Shown piece after piece: positions 31,124 to 39,876 of a DNA stretch of 41,286 nucleotides (the first letter of the stretch is position 1; every line of letters starts with the position of its first letter). Below the pieces are notes generated by a model. That model saw only the letters and a program-made list of their open reading frames with translations, was not told the DNA's origin and made no database searches. Made by a program: the position numbers and the translations under genes. Origin of the DNA: Indibacter alkaliphilus LW1 (lineage in GTDB: Bacteria > Bacteroidota > Bacteroidia > Cytophagales > Cyclobacteriaceae). Location: assembly GCF_000295935.2 (NCBI RefSeq), contig NZ_ALWO02000029.1, forward strand, positions 1 through 41,286. The letters run 5' to 3'.

Positions 31124-31915
31124 TTAACCTCTCTCGATCCCCTTTCCGCTCAAAGTCAAAGGGTCCTGTTTCAATAGGTAGACCAAGCTTTTATACAGCT
31201 TGGGATTGTAGGATGAAAACTCTCTGGGCTTTTCAAAAAACACTTCCAAGGCCACCGCAAAAAACTCATGCATATTCTTCGCTGCAGATCCTCTGAAAAA
31301 AACCGAATCCCCATTAAGGATTTTTTTCTGCTGAAGACTTGCTTCCTTGGCATAAGTCTCCCAGCGATGTGGGTTAAAAAAGTTGCTTTCCCGGTTGTAA
31401 TGGATTTGATTTTCCAGTTTCATGGCATGGGCCATCTCATGGATTCCCAGATTGATACCGCTTTGGGAGTGCATAAATCCTTCCACAAACTTTTCCCATG
31501 ACAGCACTATCATCCCAAGTTTGGGATTGACTTCGCCATAATGGTATTGTTGGTTGATGGTCGAATAATAGGAATCAGGATAGATAAGGATTTTGCGGAA
31601 ATGACGGAGAAAAACACCCCTGAAACCGAAGGTAACCATAATGGCAGTTGCGCCTATGAGCAGTTTCATTTCCGGAGTCACCTTTTGTAAACCACCCCTC
31701 GCCACAAATTCTTTTTCGGCGATAAACCATTCCAATCTCGAAGTGAAATCTTTCTTATGTTCTGCTCCCAGGTTTTTGTAATAGGGAAAAAGATTTTCCA
31801 AAATATTGATATCCTCCTTGCTGAGTTTCTGGATTTTGGACCGGACTTTCAGGTTTAAAAGACTGGAGTAAATCAGTTTTCCTAGAGAGAAAAAAAGGTG
31901 GATTAAAAAATGCAT
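31124..31915 (-). CDS. MtfA-like zinc-dependent peptidase
   Basis: 263 residues. An N-terminal hydrophobic segment, then the MtfA core: the gluzincin motif HEMAH (H159, E160, H163) with the third ligand likely E217 or E224 in HEFFAVALEVFFEKP. RLEWFIAEKEFVARGG and VLSWEKFVEGF are also family-like. In enterobacteria MtfA affects the Mlc glucose repressor; here only the peptidase family can be claimed. Located downstream of a spacer with no promoter I could identify. Confidence 0.85.
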   Translation of the reverse strand: MHFLIHLFFSLGKLIYSSLLNLKVRSKIQKLSKEDINILENLFPYYKNLGAEHKKDFTSRLEWFIAEKEFVARGGLQKVTPEMKLLIGATAIMVTFGFRGVFLRHFRKILIYPDSYYSTINQQYHYGEVNPKLGMIVLSWEKFVEGFMHSQSGINLGIHEMAHAMKLENQIHYNRESNFFNPHRWETYAKEASLQQKKILNGDSVFFRGSAAKNMHEFFAVALEVFFEKPREFSSYNPKLYKSLVYLLKQDPLTLSGKGIERG

Positions 31916-32064
31916 TATAGTGATTTAAAGGTGAGCTTTAAGCTTTTTGATATATGTTGTTTTTTTTTGAAACGCTATAAATAACTTTTCCAAAGTTTGC
32001 TAAATTCAGATTCAAGCTTGGCATGAAATAAAAACTTTGGAAAAGTTTTCCCAATATTTTTAAA

Positions 32065-32100
32065 CAACAAAGGTGTAGAGTTTCCCCTACACCTTTGTTG
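32065..32100 (-). terminator. Terminator-like hairpin after rny
   Basis: CAACAAAGGTGTAG (32065-32078) pairs perfectly with CTACACCTTTGTTG (32087-32100). It lies 14 nt after the rny stop codon. The downstream T-run on the minus strand is short (TTGTTTAAAAA), so termination may be partial. Confidence 0.6.
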
Positions 32101-32114
32101 AATTTATCCTTTAT

Positions 32115-33680
32115 TTACTTCGCATAATTGACCGCCCTCATTTCCCGGATCACAGTGATCTTGATTTGACCAGGGTACTGCATTTCTTTTTCAATTTTCT
32201 GTGAAATGTCAAACGAAAGTTTGCTTGCAGTAGTATCATCTACATTATCCGCATCTACTAAGACTCTCAATTCACGGCCTGCCTGCATTGCAAAGCATTT
32301 ATTAACCCCATCAAAAGCAAGGGCCAACTCCTCAAGTTCTTTCAGACGCTTGATATAACTGTCCATAATTTCCCTTCTTGCACCAGGTCTTGAACCTGAA
32401 ATGGCATCAGAGGCCTGAACGATCGGAGATATCATGGAAGTCATTTCGATTTCGTCATGGTGAGCTCCTATGGCATTACACACTTCCGGATGCTCCTTGT
32501 ATTTTTTGGCCAACTCCATACCCAAGACTGCATGGGGCAATTCAGCTTCTTCAGGCCATACTTTTCCAATATCATGAAGTAGTCCTGCTCTTTTGGCCAA
32601 CTTGGCATTCAAGCCCATTTCAGCAGCCATGGTAGCGCAAAGTTTGGCCACTTCTCTGGAGTGTTGTAGGAGATTTTGTCCATATGACGACCTGAACCTC
32701 ATTCTTCCGACCATCCTGATCAGTTCAGGGTGCAGTCCATGTATACCAAGGTCTATGCAGGTTCTTTCTCCAATTTCGATAATTTCATCTTCGATGTTTT
32801 TCTCTGTTTTGGCTACTACCTCTTCTATTCTGGCCGGGTGGATTCTTCCATCCTGTACAAGTCTATGAAGGGACAGCTTGGCAACTTCTCTTCTTACTGG
32901 ATCAAAGCCTGAAATGATGATGGCTTCAGGAGTATCATCGACGATGATCTCAACTCCAGTGGCAGCTTCCAAGGCACGGATGTTACGTCCCTCTCTACCA
33001 ATGATTTTTCCTTTGATATCATCTGATTCAATGTTGAATACAGAGACACAATTTTCAATAGCATGCTCAGTAGCTGTTCTTTGGATAGTATCCAAGACGA
33101 TTTTTTTGGCCTGTTTGGTGGCAGTGAGTTTGGCATTGTCCAGGATGTCCTTGATCTGGGAAGATGCTTTGGTTGTGGCCTCGTCTTTAAGCATTTCCAC
33201 CAATTGATCTCTGGCTTCTTCTCTTGTCAACGCTGCAATTTTTTCAAGATCAGAAATACGTTGATTGGTCACCCTGTCCAGCTCTTCCTTTCTGATCTGA
33301 ACGGCATGAAGCTGTGCGCTAAGGTTCTCTTTTTTCGAATCCAGCTCAGCTTCCTTCCTTTTGATCTGCTCCATTTCTTTGGAAAGGGATTGCTCACGCT
33401 GCTTGAGTTTGTTTTCATTGGTGATGATGATGTTTTTCTTTTTGTTGACTTCATCTTCAAACTCAGACTTTAAGCGTAAATATTTTTCCTTGGCTTCAAG
33501 GATTTTGTCTTTTTTGGTAGCTTCAGCAGTGATTTCTGCTTCTCTAAGAATGCTTTTGGCTTTTTCTCTGGCCTCCTCTTCGATTTTTTTACTGTTATTT
33601 TTCAGAAAAAGGCCGGCTATTACCGCGCCAAGTCCCAGGCCCAAAACGCCTGCGATTATAATGTATAATGACTCTCCCAT
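32115..33680 (-). CDS. rny: Ribonuclease Y
   Basis: 521 residues. An N-terminal TM anchor (about 5-26), a long charged coiled coil (about 30-200), a KH domain with GREGRN (228-233), and an HD domain with H340, the H369-D370 pair (LLHDIGKV) and later ligands. Standard RNase Y architecture. A membrane-bound endoribonuclease that starts mRNA decay. It follows zapA by 65 nt in the pheT cluster. Intact. Confidence 0.95.
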   Translation of the reverse strand: MGESLYIIIAGVLGLGLGAVIAGLFLKNNSKKIEEEAREKAKSILREAEITAEATKKDKILEAKEKYLRLKSEFEDEVNKKKNIIITNENKLKQREQSLSKEMEQIKRKEAELDSKKENLSAQLHAVQIRKEELDRVTNQRISDLEKIAALTREEARDQLVEMLKDEATTKASSQIKDILDNAKLTATKQAKKIVLDTIQRTATEHAIENCVSVFNIESDDIKGKIIGREGRNIRALEAATGVEIIVDDTPEAIIISGFDPVRREVAKLSLHRLVQDGRIHPARIEEVVAKTEKNIEDEIIEIGERTCIDLGIHGLHPELIRMVGRMRFRSSYGQNLLQHSREVAKLCATMAAEMGLNAKLAKRAGLLHDIGKVWPEEAELPHAVLGMELAKKYKEHPEVCNAIGAHHDEIEMTSMISPIVQASDAISGSRPGARREIMDSYIKRLKELEELALAFDGVNKCFAMQAGRELRVLVDADNVDDTTASKLSFDISQKIEKEMQYPGQIKITVIREMRAVNYAK

Positions 33681-33745
33681 AGGTATGTTATATATATGAT
33701 TAACTTACCGATGAAGTAAAAATCTGTGAATTGCGAGGGATGAAA

Positions 33746-34030
33746 TTATAAAAGAGTGTTGAGTTGTTCGTTGATTCTTTTTACACTTGAATGGATCATC
33801 TCGCTGTCTTCCGCATTGATCATGTTTTGCTCCATAGATTCCACCATGGAATCAAAAGCCACCATTGCCAAAAGATCCTGCCTGTCGTCCAATCCAAATT
33901 CTTCTCTGTATCTCTTTATTTTATCATTAATCAATTTGCCTGCATGTCTGATTTTGGCTTCGTCCTCGGCCTTCACTTTCATGGGGTATTCCCGATCTCC
34001 GATTTTTAACCTGATAGAAAGTGTTTCCAT
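33746..34030 (-). CDS. zapA: Cell division protein ZapA
   Basis: 94 residues. METLSIRLKIGDREYPMKVK, an N-terminal strand/turn domain, is followed by a long helix (DEAKIRHAGKLINDKIKRYR, then LLAMVAFDSM) as in ZapA. It binds FtsZ and bundles protofilaments at the division ring. Located between a coiled-coil gene (1-nt gap) and rny, a Bacteroidota-typical neighbourhood. Confidence 0.9.
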   Translation of the reverse strand: METLSIRLKIGDREYPMKVKAEDEAKIRHAGKLINDKIKRYREEFGLDDRQDLLAMVAFDSMVESMEQNMINAEDSEMIHSSVKRINEQLNTLL

Positions 34031-34031
34031 A

Positions 34032-34316
34032 TTATTCTGACAAGTAGGCGATTATATTATCGATTTCCTTTATATAATTATTGATCTTTTCTCTCAATTC
34101 GGCAGACTCCATTTCTTCTACCGGTATGCTGTTTACAAGTTTAGCTATTTTAATTTGATTTTTAAAATCCTCCAGCGAACGCTCCTTGTCTTGTAGCTTG
34201 AGCCGTAAAGCCTGAAGCTCTGAATTGAGGTTTAGGTTTTCCTCCTCCAATTGATTGAGTTTTTTGCCTACCTGCGCGGTAAGCTTTTCCATGCGCTGAA
34301 GTTCTTCGTGAATCAT
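34032..34316 (-). CDS. Small coiled-coil protein between pheT and zapA
   Basis: 94 residues. Heptad-rich region about 5-60 (MEKLTAQVGKKLNQLEEENL onward), then a short helical tail (ELREKINNYIKEIDNIIAYL). It resembles ZapB-like division coiled coils in size and in the position beside zapA, but sequence alone does not prove this. Gaps of 1-2 nt on both sides show co-transcription with pheT and zapA. Confidence 0.7.
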   Translation of the reverse strand: MIHEELQRMEKLTAQVGKKLNQLEEENLNLNSELQALRLKLQDKERSLEDFKNQIKIAKLVNSIPVEEMESAELREKINNYIKEIDNIIAYLSE

Positions 34317-34318
34317 AG

Positions 34319-36730
34319 TTATTTTCTGATAAAGGCACCTGCCTCTTTTTCAAAGGATTGGATTAGCCTGTTCATGGTTTTATCGATGATTTTATCGGTC
34401 AAAGTCTGTTCTTTGTCCTGAAGATAAAAACTTAATGCATAAGCTTTCTTACCTGTCTCGATTTTTTCTCCCTGATAGACATCAAAGACTCCTATTCTTT
34501 GTAGAAGCCTACCTCCAGCCTTCAAAGCGGTCTTTTTGATCTGATCAAAACTCACCTCTTTGTCAATCACCAAAGACAAGTCTCTTCGGACCTCAGGAAA
34601 CTTAGAGATTTCATTGTATTTCTTAAGCCCTTTAGCCTTTTTACCAAGAAGATCCCAGCTCAGCTCTGCATATAAAACTTCCTGTTTTACCTCTGCCAGT
34701 TTGCATAGTTTTTCACTGACCAAACCAACTTTGCCCAGCTCTTTGGTTCCAAGCTTGATTTTCAATCCGTAATCAAAAGGTCCATCATGGGTGATTTCTA
34801 CTTCAGAATTATCAATGCCCAGTTTTTCACAGATTAATTCTACTGTAGCATACAAGTCCGGGAAAGACACTGGTTTGGAAGGTTCCAGCCAGCTTTCTGC
34901 AGCTTTATCCCCAGTCAGGAATAGGGCCAGTTTCTTTTCTTCCTGGTAGCCTTCAGAAGCTTTTTGATAAGTAGTCCCAAATTCAAATAATTTGAGGTCT
35001 TTTTGGCGTCTGTTGATATTGTGGGCCAAAACTTCCAATCCTGAAAATAGGAGGGTCTGCCTCATCACGCCAAGATCCTCGCTAAGTTTGTTCAGAATTT
35101 CTACGTTATTTTTTGGATTTAGAAAGCCGGATTTTTCTGCATAAGCAGGCTTGGTGAGTGAATTGGTGATGATTTCATAGTAACCTAAGCCCGAAAGTAC
35201 CTCGCTTAATTTATATTGGAGTTTGTTAAGGTCCTTAGATGGATGCTCAGCTAAATAATCCGAATTGAGATTTTCAGAAAGAACTACTTTGTCAAAACCA
35301 TGTATCCTGAGTATCTCCTCAATGACGTCGGCCTCTCTAGTGACATCCACCCGGTAAGGTTTTACGGAAACAGTGAAATTCTTCTCCGTTTCTCCAATGT
35401 AGCGGATATCAAGATTTTCCAAAGTGGTTTTTATTTCTTCTTTGGAAATTTCTTTTCCGATCAGACGGTGAATATTCGCATAGCTAACCTCTATTTCAAA
35501 GTCTGATACAGGGTTGGGATAAAAATCAGATATTTCTGAGCTTATTTCTCCTCCTGCAATTTCCTTGATCAAAATGGCTGCCCTTTTCAAGGCATACACC
35601 GGCATATTGGGATCCGTTCCCCTTTCAAATCTAAAAGAAGCGTCTGTTTTGAGTCCATGAAATTGAGAGCCTTTTCTAATTACGTCCGGTGAAAAATAGG
35701 CAGATTCCAGGAAAATGCTTGTGGTATTCTCAGATACTCCAGATCCTTTCCCTCCAAAAATACCTGCTATACACAATCCTCCCTTTTCATCACATATCAT
35801 CAATTCTTCTCCGGAAAGCTTTCTTTTTTTGTCATCCAAAGTGGTAAAGGGAGTATCCTTGGATAATTTCTTGACGATAATTTTGTTTCCGGAGATTTGA
35901 TCTGCATCAAAAGCGTGTAACGGTTGTCCCAAATCATGGAGAATGAAATTGGTGATATCTACGATGTTATTGATAGGTTCGAGATCAAGTGCCTTCAGAT
36001 AGTTTTGTAACCACTCTGGTGAAGGTTCTACTTTAATATTGGAGATGGTCAATCCAGCATATCTAGGGCAGTCTTCGGCACTTTCGATTTCCACAGGAAT
36101 AGTTCTGGAGGTGTTGTCTACTTTGAATTCCTCTACTGAAGGAAGGCAAGTTTCTCTTTTGAGTAGTGCTTTCAAATCTCTGGCTACACCTAGGTGAGAA
36201 GCGGCATCAGCCCTGTTAGGGGTCAATCCGATTTCCAGAACATGGTCACGTACTACTTTGAAATATTCAGCAGCAGGAGTGCCATTAGGCAGATCGGTAT
36301 CCAAGACCATAATGCCTGCATGGCTTTCGCCTATGCCGATTTCATCTTCGGCGCAGATCATTCCTTGGGAAACTTCTCCTCTGATTTTGGCTTTTTTGAT
36401 TTCAAAGGGTTCACCGCTAATTGGGAAAAGGGTTGACCCTTCTTTGGCGACCACTACTTTTTGGCCTTTGGCGACATTGGGTGCTCCGCAGACAATGGGT
36501 ACAGTTTCATTTCCGATATCCACGGTGGTGATGCTGAGTCTATCCGCATTGGGGTGCTTTTCGCAGGTCAGTACTTCTCCAATCACCACAGCTTCCAGCC
36601 CACCTTTGATGGATTCAAAAAGTTCAAGTCCCTCGACTTCCAAGCCACTGCCGGTGAGCAGATCGGCTATTTCCTCAGGGGATTGATCAAGGCGTATAAA
36701 ATCTTGTAATCTATTGATTGATATTTTCAT
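34319..36730 (-). CDS. pheT: Phenylalanine-tRNA ligase beta subunit
   Basis: 803 residues. An N-terminal tRNA-binding (EMAP-like) domain (about 40-150, VVIGEVLTCEKHPNADRLSI), B3/B4 editing domain, B5 domain, catalytic-like core, and a C-terminal ferredoxin-fold anticodon-binding domain (about 705-800, NEISKFPEVRRDLSLVIDKE). Pairs with PheS, not in this window, to charge tRNA-Phe. First gene of the cluster with the coiled-coil gene, zapA and probably rny. A TAAATTTG box lies upstream. Confidence 0.95.
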   Translation of the reverse strand: MKISINRLQDFIRLDQSPEEIADLLTGSGLEVEGLELFESIKGGLEAVVIGEVLTCEKHPNADRLSITTVDIGNETVPIVCGAPNVAKGQKVVVAKEGSTLFPISGEPFEIKKAKIRGEVSQGMICAEDEIGIGESHAGIMVLDTDLPNGTPAAEYFKVVRDHVLEIGLTPNRADAASHLGVARDLKALLKRETCLPSVEEFKVDNTSRTIPVEIESAEDCPRYAGLTISNIKVEPSPEWLQNYLKALDLEPINNIVDITNFILHDLGQPLHAFDADQISGNKIIVKKLSKDTPFTTLDDKKRKLSGEELMICDEKGGLCIAGIFGGKGSGVSENTTSIFLESAYFSPDVIRKGSQFHGLKTDASFRFERGTDPNMPVYALKRAAILIKEIAGGEISSEISDFYPNPVSDFEIEVSYANIHRLIGKEISKEEIKTTLENLDIRYIGETEKNFTVSVKPYRVDVTREADVIEEILRIHGFDKVVLSENLNSDYLAEHPSKDLNKLQYKLSEVLSGLGYYEIITNSLTKPAYAEKSGFLNPKNNVEILNKLSEDLGVMRQTLLFSGLEVLAHNINRRQKDLKLFEFGTTYQKASEGYQEEKKLALFLTGDKAAESWLEPSKPVSFPDLYATVELICEKLGIDNSEVEITHDGPFDYGLKIKLGTKELGKVGLVSEKLCKLAEVKQEVLYAELSWDLLGKKAKGLKKYNEISKFPEVRRDLSLVIDKEVSFDQIKKTALKAGGRLLQRIGVFDVYQGEKIETGKKAYALSFYLQDKEQTLTDKIIDKTMNRLIQSFEKEAGAFIRK

Positions 36731-36757
36731 GGAATTACTTCAGTTCAGAATAAGGCA

Positions 36758-36765
36758 CAAATTTA
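36758..36765 (-). promoter_or_regulatory. pheT operon -7 promoter element
   Basis: Reads TAAATTTG on the minus strand, a perfect TAnnTTTG match about 28 nt before the pheT ATG. At a 19-nt spacing upstream there is TTC rather than TTG. Confidence 0.5.
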
Positions 36766-36845
36766 AGAGAATTGCCTTAGGTTAGAAGGCGATGCCTGAA
36801 AAATTGCGATTTAGGATTTACGAGGCTCTATTTAAATATCATACC

Positions 36846-36909
36846 TATCTTCTATTTGTCTCGCATCTCGCATCTTATTTCTAACCTCTCGTCTCTTGTC
36901 TCTCGCTTC
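36846..36909. repeat. CTCGCATCTCG / CATCCTTCATCCTTC pyrimidine-rich repeat
   Basis: Iterated TCTCGCATCTCGCATCTT and CTCATCCTTCATCCTTC words run into the DUF1684 stop codon and supply its last codons. The same words, inverted, lie at the end of RND permease 1 (about 21704-21735). Confidence 0.55.
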
Positions 36910-37536
36910 TCATCCTTCATCCTTCTTATAATCTTTTTCCCCTGCATAGACTGGGATTTCGAGAATGTTTTCCTTTGGAGGTAATGGGCAGGCAAAGTCT
37001 GGATTGTAGGCACAGTAGGGGTTGTAGGCGAGATTAAAATCTATGGTAATGCTGTTTTTGCCATCTTGGCGTAGGTTGATGTAGCGCCCTCCTCCGTATG
37101 TTTCCTCACCGCTTGTGGCGTCGGCAAATGCTAAGAAGAAATTTCTCCGGTCCGGATCTTTTTGGGATTGCAGGAGCAATAATTTGATGCTTTCCCCTTT
37201 CAGTTCAAATTCGGCATAGCTATGCTGTAAGTATTTTTCCAAAGTACCGTCAGTCATGGGAAGCTCTACCATCTTTTTGTTTTCCAAGGGAACCATTTTT
37301 GCCCTTACTTTATAGTCCGGGTCTATTGGGTAATACTCCAGCTCTCCAAAAGTTCTTTTCTGTTCTTCAGTAAGGGGGGAGTCAACATTGAACCTGATGA
37401 ACTTATATTGCCTTTCTCTTTCCTTTTCTACATTTTCTATGTAAGTCTCCGGGCTGTCGGTGCCAGTTAAGGTATAGATTACTGCAAGAACTATTACAGT
37501 CAGTACTCCAATGATAAGTATGGTATTTGTTTTCAT
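36910..37536 (-). CDS. DUF1684 domain protein
   Basis: 208 residues with an N-terminal signal anchor (TILIIGVLTVIVLAVIYTL). The DUF1684 signature is in the second half: FFLAFADATSGEETYGGGRY, then DFNLAYNPYCAYNPDFACPL and a PPKEN segment. Exported or membrane-tethered; the family function is unknown. It follows radC by 6 nt, so the two are probably co-transcribed. The last residues come from a low-complexity repeat. Confidence 0.87.
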   Translation of the reverse strand: MKTNTILIIGVLTVIVLAVIYTLTGTDSPETYIENVEKERERQYKFIRFNVDSPLTEEQKRTFGELEYYPIDPDYKVRAKMVPLENKKMVELPMTDGTLEKYLQHSYAEFELKGESIKLLLLQSQKDPDRRNFFLAFADATSGEETYGGGRYINLRQDGKNSITIDFNLAYNPYCAYNPDFACPLPPKENILEIPVYAGEKDYKKDEG

Positions 37537-37542
37537 GTTAAT

Positions 37543-38241
37543 TTAAATCAAACCTTCATCTGCGAAGCTAAAATAGGCAAGATCTGTGAATATCACATGG
37601 TCCAGGACAGGTACTTCCAGGTTTTTGCCGGCCTCTTTTAGCCGATTGGTCAAACGACGGTCCTGCTCAGATGGTTTGAGGTTGCCTGAAGGATGATTGT
37701 GTACCAGAATAATAGAATTGGCCATATTGTCCAAAGCGTGCTTGAAGATAATTTTAGGATCTGCAACTGTCCCACTTGTACCGCCTGAGCTGATAAGCTG
37801 CTTCTTCAGGACATGGTTACTTCGGTTAAGCAATAGAATGTAGAAATGTTCAATAGATTCATCCATCAGGTCAGGCTTCATAATATTCCATACATCAGCA
37901 GAGGATGAAATTTTTACTTTTCTTGTTTGTTCGGTTACCAGTTTTCTTCTTCTCCCCAACTCTAGTGCAGCAACTATGGAAATAGCTTTGGCTTCTCCAA
38001 TTCCTTTAAATTTTTTTAGATCTGTGATACTCAGTTTGGCTAAATCCGCAAGGCTGTGGTTTACTTTGGCTAAAATATGTTTGGATAAATCTACAGCACT
38101 GAGCTGTTTGGTGCCTGAACCTATTAGAATAGCAATAAGCTCTGCATCTGAGAGTGTTGATTTGCCTTTCAGTAAAAGTTTTTCTCTTGGTCTGTCTTCC
38201 TCTGAAAGTAAGGATATTTTGATGGATGTATAGTCTTCCAT
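37543..38241 (-). CDS. radC: RadC-family JAB/MPN protein
   Basis: 232 residues. N-terminal helix-hairpin-helix-like region (FKGIGEAKAISIVAALELGR), C-terminal JAMM metal site HNHPSG (181-186) with D194. Named for a supposed DNA repair role which is not proven; the family is a predicted metal-dependent hydrolase linked to DNA metabolism. Motifs complete and length normal. Confidence 0.92.
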   Translation of the reverse strand: MEDYTSIKISLLSEEDRPREKLLLKGKSTLSDAELIAILIGSGTKQLSAVDLSKHILAKVNHSLADLAKLSITDLKKFKGIGEAKAISIVAALELGRRRKLVTEQTRKVKISSSADVWNIMKPDLMDESIEHFYILLLNRSNHVLKKQLISSGGTSGTVADPKIIFKHALDNMANSIILVHNHPSGNLKPSEQDRRLTNRLKEAGKNLEVPVLDHVIFTDLAYFSFADEGLI

Positions 38242-38326
38242 GGCATGTTGGGTTTAAAAATGACAAATACAGGATCAGATCCCATGGTCCCCAAAAATTG
38301 TGGGTACTTAAAAATAAGAAGAGCTT

Positions 38327-38362
38327 CAAAACAAAAAAAGCCCCGGTGATGATCCCGGGGCT
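38327..38362 (-). terminator. rpsT terminator
   Basis: On the minus strand AGCCCCGG, a short loop, and CCGGGGCT (arms at 38355-38362 and 38339-38346) are followed by TTTTTTTGTTTT. A textbook intrinsic terminator 22 nt after the rpsT stop. Confidence 0.88.
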
Positions 38363-38383
38363 ATTTAAACGGATAAATTTCTT

Positions 38384-38638
38384 TTAGGCTAAAGAATTGA
38401 CGAATTTGGTCAATTTAGACTTTTTGTTTGCCGCGTTGTTTTTGTGAATGATATTCTTTTTGGCAAGCTTATCAATCATGGAAGTAACTTTTTTCAACAA
38501 CTCTTGCGCTTCTGTTTTATCAGTGGAGGACTTCAGTCTTTTGATAAAAGTTCTGGTGGTCTTGTGCTGATATCTGTTTCTCAAACGCTTGGCTTCGTTT
38601 GCACGGATTCTCTTAAGTGCCGATTTGTGATTTGCCAT
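38384..38638 (-). CDS. rpsT: 30S ribosomal protein S20
   Basis: 84 residues, strongly basic. ANHKSALKRIRANEAKRLRN at the start is diagnostic of bS20, with the Lys-rich C-terminus (IHKNNAANKKSKLTKFVN). It binds 16S rRNA early in assembly. Single gene with its own consensus promoter and a strong terminator. Confidence 0.96.
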   Translation of the reverse strand: MANHKSALKRIRANEAKRLRNRYQHKTTRTFIKRLKSSTDKTEAQELLKKVTSMIDKLAKKNIIHKNNAANKKSKLTKFVNSLA

Positions 38639-38689
38639 ATCCTTATTTTACTTAATTTCTTTGATTATACCCTTATCCTAAACGGAGTG

Positions 38690-38719
38690 CAAAGTTAACT
38701 GATAATTTTAGATTCACAA
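38690..38719 (-). promoter_or_regulatory. rpsT promoter, full Bacteroidota consensus
   Basis: On the minus strand TTG (38719-38717), exactly 19 nt, then TAACTTTG (38697-38690): both -33 and -7 elements match the Bacteroidota housekeeping promoter. It would start a leader of about 45 nt before the rpsT ATG. This supports the phylum assignment. Confidence 0.72.
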
Positions 38720-38841
38720 AAGAATTTGAAAACTTAACTTCTTGTGAACCTTCTAGCTTATGTTTTGCCTCTTTTAAATTCAAGTCGACAAATGTAATAC
38801 AAATTGTTTTATTTAAACTTAGTTATTGATTAATTTTAGGT

Positions 38842-39876
38842 ATGAAAATGATTTTTATTTCTTTCTTCCTGCTTACTTTTTGTTGTGCAGAGCTTCTAGG
38901 ATGGGGTTTTTATGCCCATAGAAGGATAAATAGGCAAGCCGTTTTTTCTTTGCCTCCAGAGGTTTTTGGATTTTATAAACGGTACATAGACTTTATTTCT
39001 GAAAATGCTGTCAATCCTGACCGGAGGAGATATGCGGTCAAAGGTGAAGCTGAAAAACATTTTATCGATCTGGACAGCTATGGTGATTCTGCATTGTATC
39101 AATTGCCTCCTTACTGGAATCAAGCATTGGAAATATATACCGAAGAAGTTCTAAGGGAAAAGGGGATAGGCCCTTGGAATGTCTATCATGTCAAAATCCA
39201 ACTTACTGAGGCCATGAAGAGAAAGGATATCAAAGCAATTTTAAGACTTTCTGCAGATTTGGGACATTACATAGCGGATATGCATGTCCCCTTGCATACT
39301 ACAAAAAACTACAATGGGCAATTGACTGGCCAATATGGAATTCATGGGTTCTGGGAAAGCAGGATACCCGAATTATTGGCAGAGGATTTTGATTTTTTTG
39401 TAGGGAAGGCTGTTTATCACGAAAAACCACAGCTTTCTGTTTGGGAAGCTGTGGCCGGTGCTCATTTGGCTTTGGATTCGGTCTTGCTGTTTGAAAAGAT
39501 CTTAACAGATCGTTTTGCAATTGACAAAAAATACAGTTTTGAAGAAAGGGGAGGTATCAACACACAAGTTTATTCCAGAGAATTTACATTAGCTTACCAC
39601 ACGATGCTTTCAGGTCAGGTAGAAAGACAGATGAAGCGATCCATTAAAATGACGGCGGATTTTTGGTATACAGCTTGGATAGATGCCGGGCAGCCGGATT
39701 TATCTGAGTTGGACTTGGGGCCAACCGAATGGCCTAAAGAAAACCTCAATCCCGACAAAAACCTGAAAGTGCGCGAACATGAGGGCTTGGTATTGACTCA
39801 TATGAGGCCTTTCTTTCCGGTAGCTTTAATCAGGAAAAGGATTTTTCCATCTTTGAAATATTCAGATAAGTCCTAA
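38842..39876 (+). CDS. Zinc-dependent phospholipase C / S1-P1 nuclease-like protein
   Basis: 344 residues with signal peptide (FISFFLLTFCCAELLG). The mature protein starts with WGFYAHRRINRQAV (Trp and His ligands of the tri-zinc site), later AEKHFIDLD, LGHYIADMHVPLHTT and HGFWES. This is the ligand pattern of the phospholipase C/P1 nuclease fold. Secreted or periplasmic phosphoesterase; substrate cannot be told. Transcribed away from rpsT. Its 3' end overlaps the convergent aminotransferase gene by 47 nt. Confidence 0.82.
   Translation: MKMIFISFFLLTFCCAELLGWGFYAHRRINRQAVFSLPPEVFGFYKRYIDFISENAVNPDRRRYAVKGEAEKHFIDLDSYGDSALYQLPPYWNQALEIYTEEVLREKGIGPWNVYHVKIQLTEAMKRKDIKAILRLSADLGHYIADMHVPLHTTKNYNGQLTGQYGIHGFWESRIPELLAEDFDFFVGKAVYHEKPQLSVWEAVAGAHLALDSVLLFEKILTDRFAIDKKYSFEERGGINTQVYSREFTLAYHTMLSGQVERQMKRSIKMTADFWYTAWIDAGQPDLSELDLGPTEWPKENLNPDKNLKVREHEGLVLTHMRPFFPVALIRKRIFPSLKYSDKS

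Noticed and set aside
33681-33745. 6S RNA gene beside zapA, as in some other bacteria
   Set aside because: The gap is only 65 nt, too short for 6S RNA, and no long hairpin is present.
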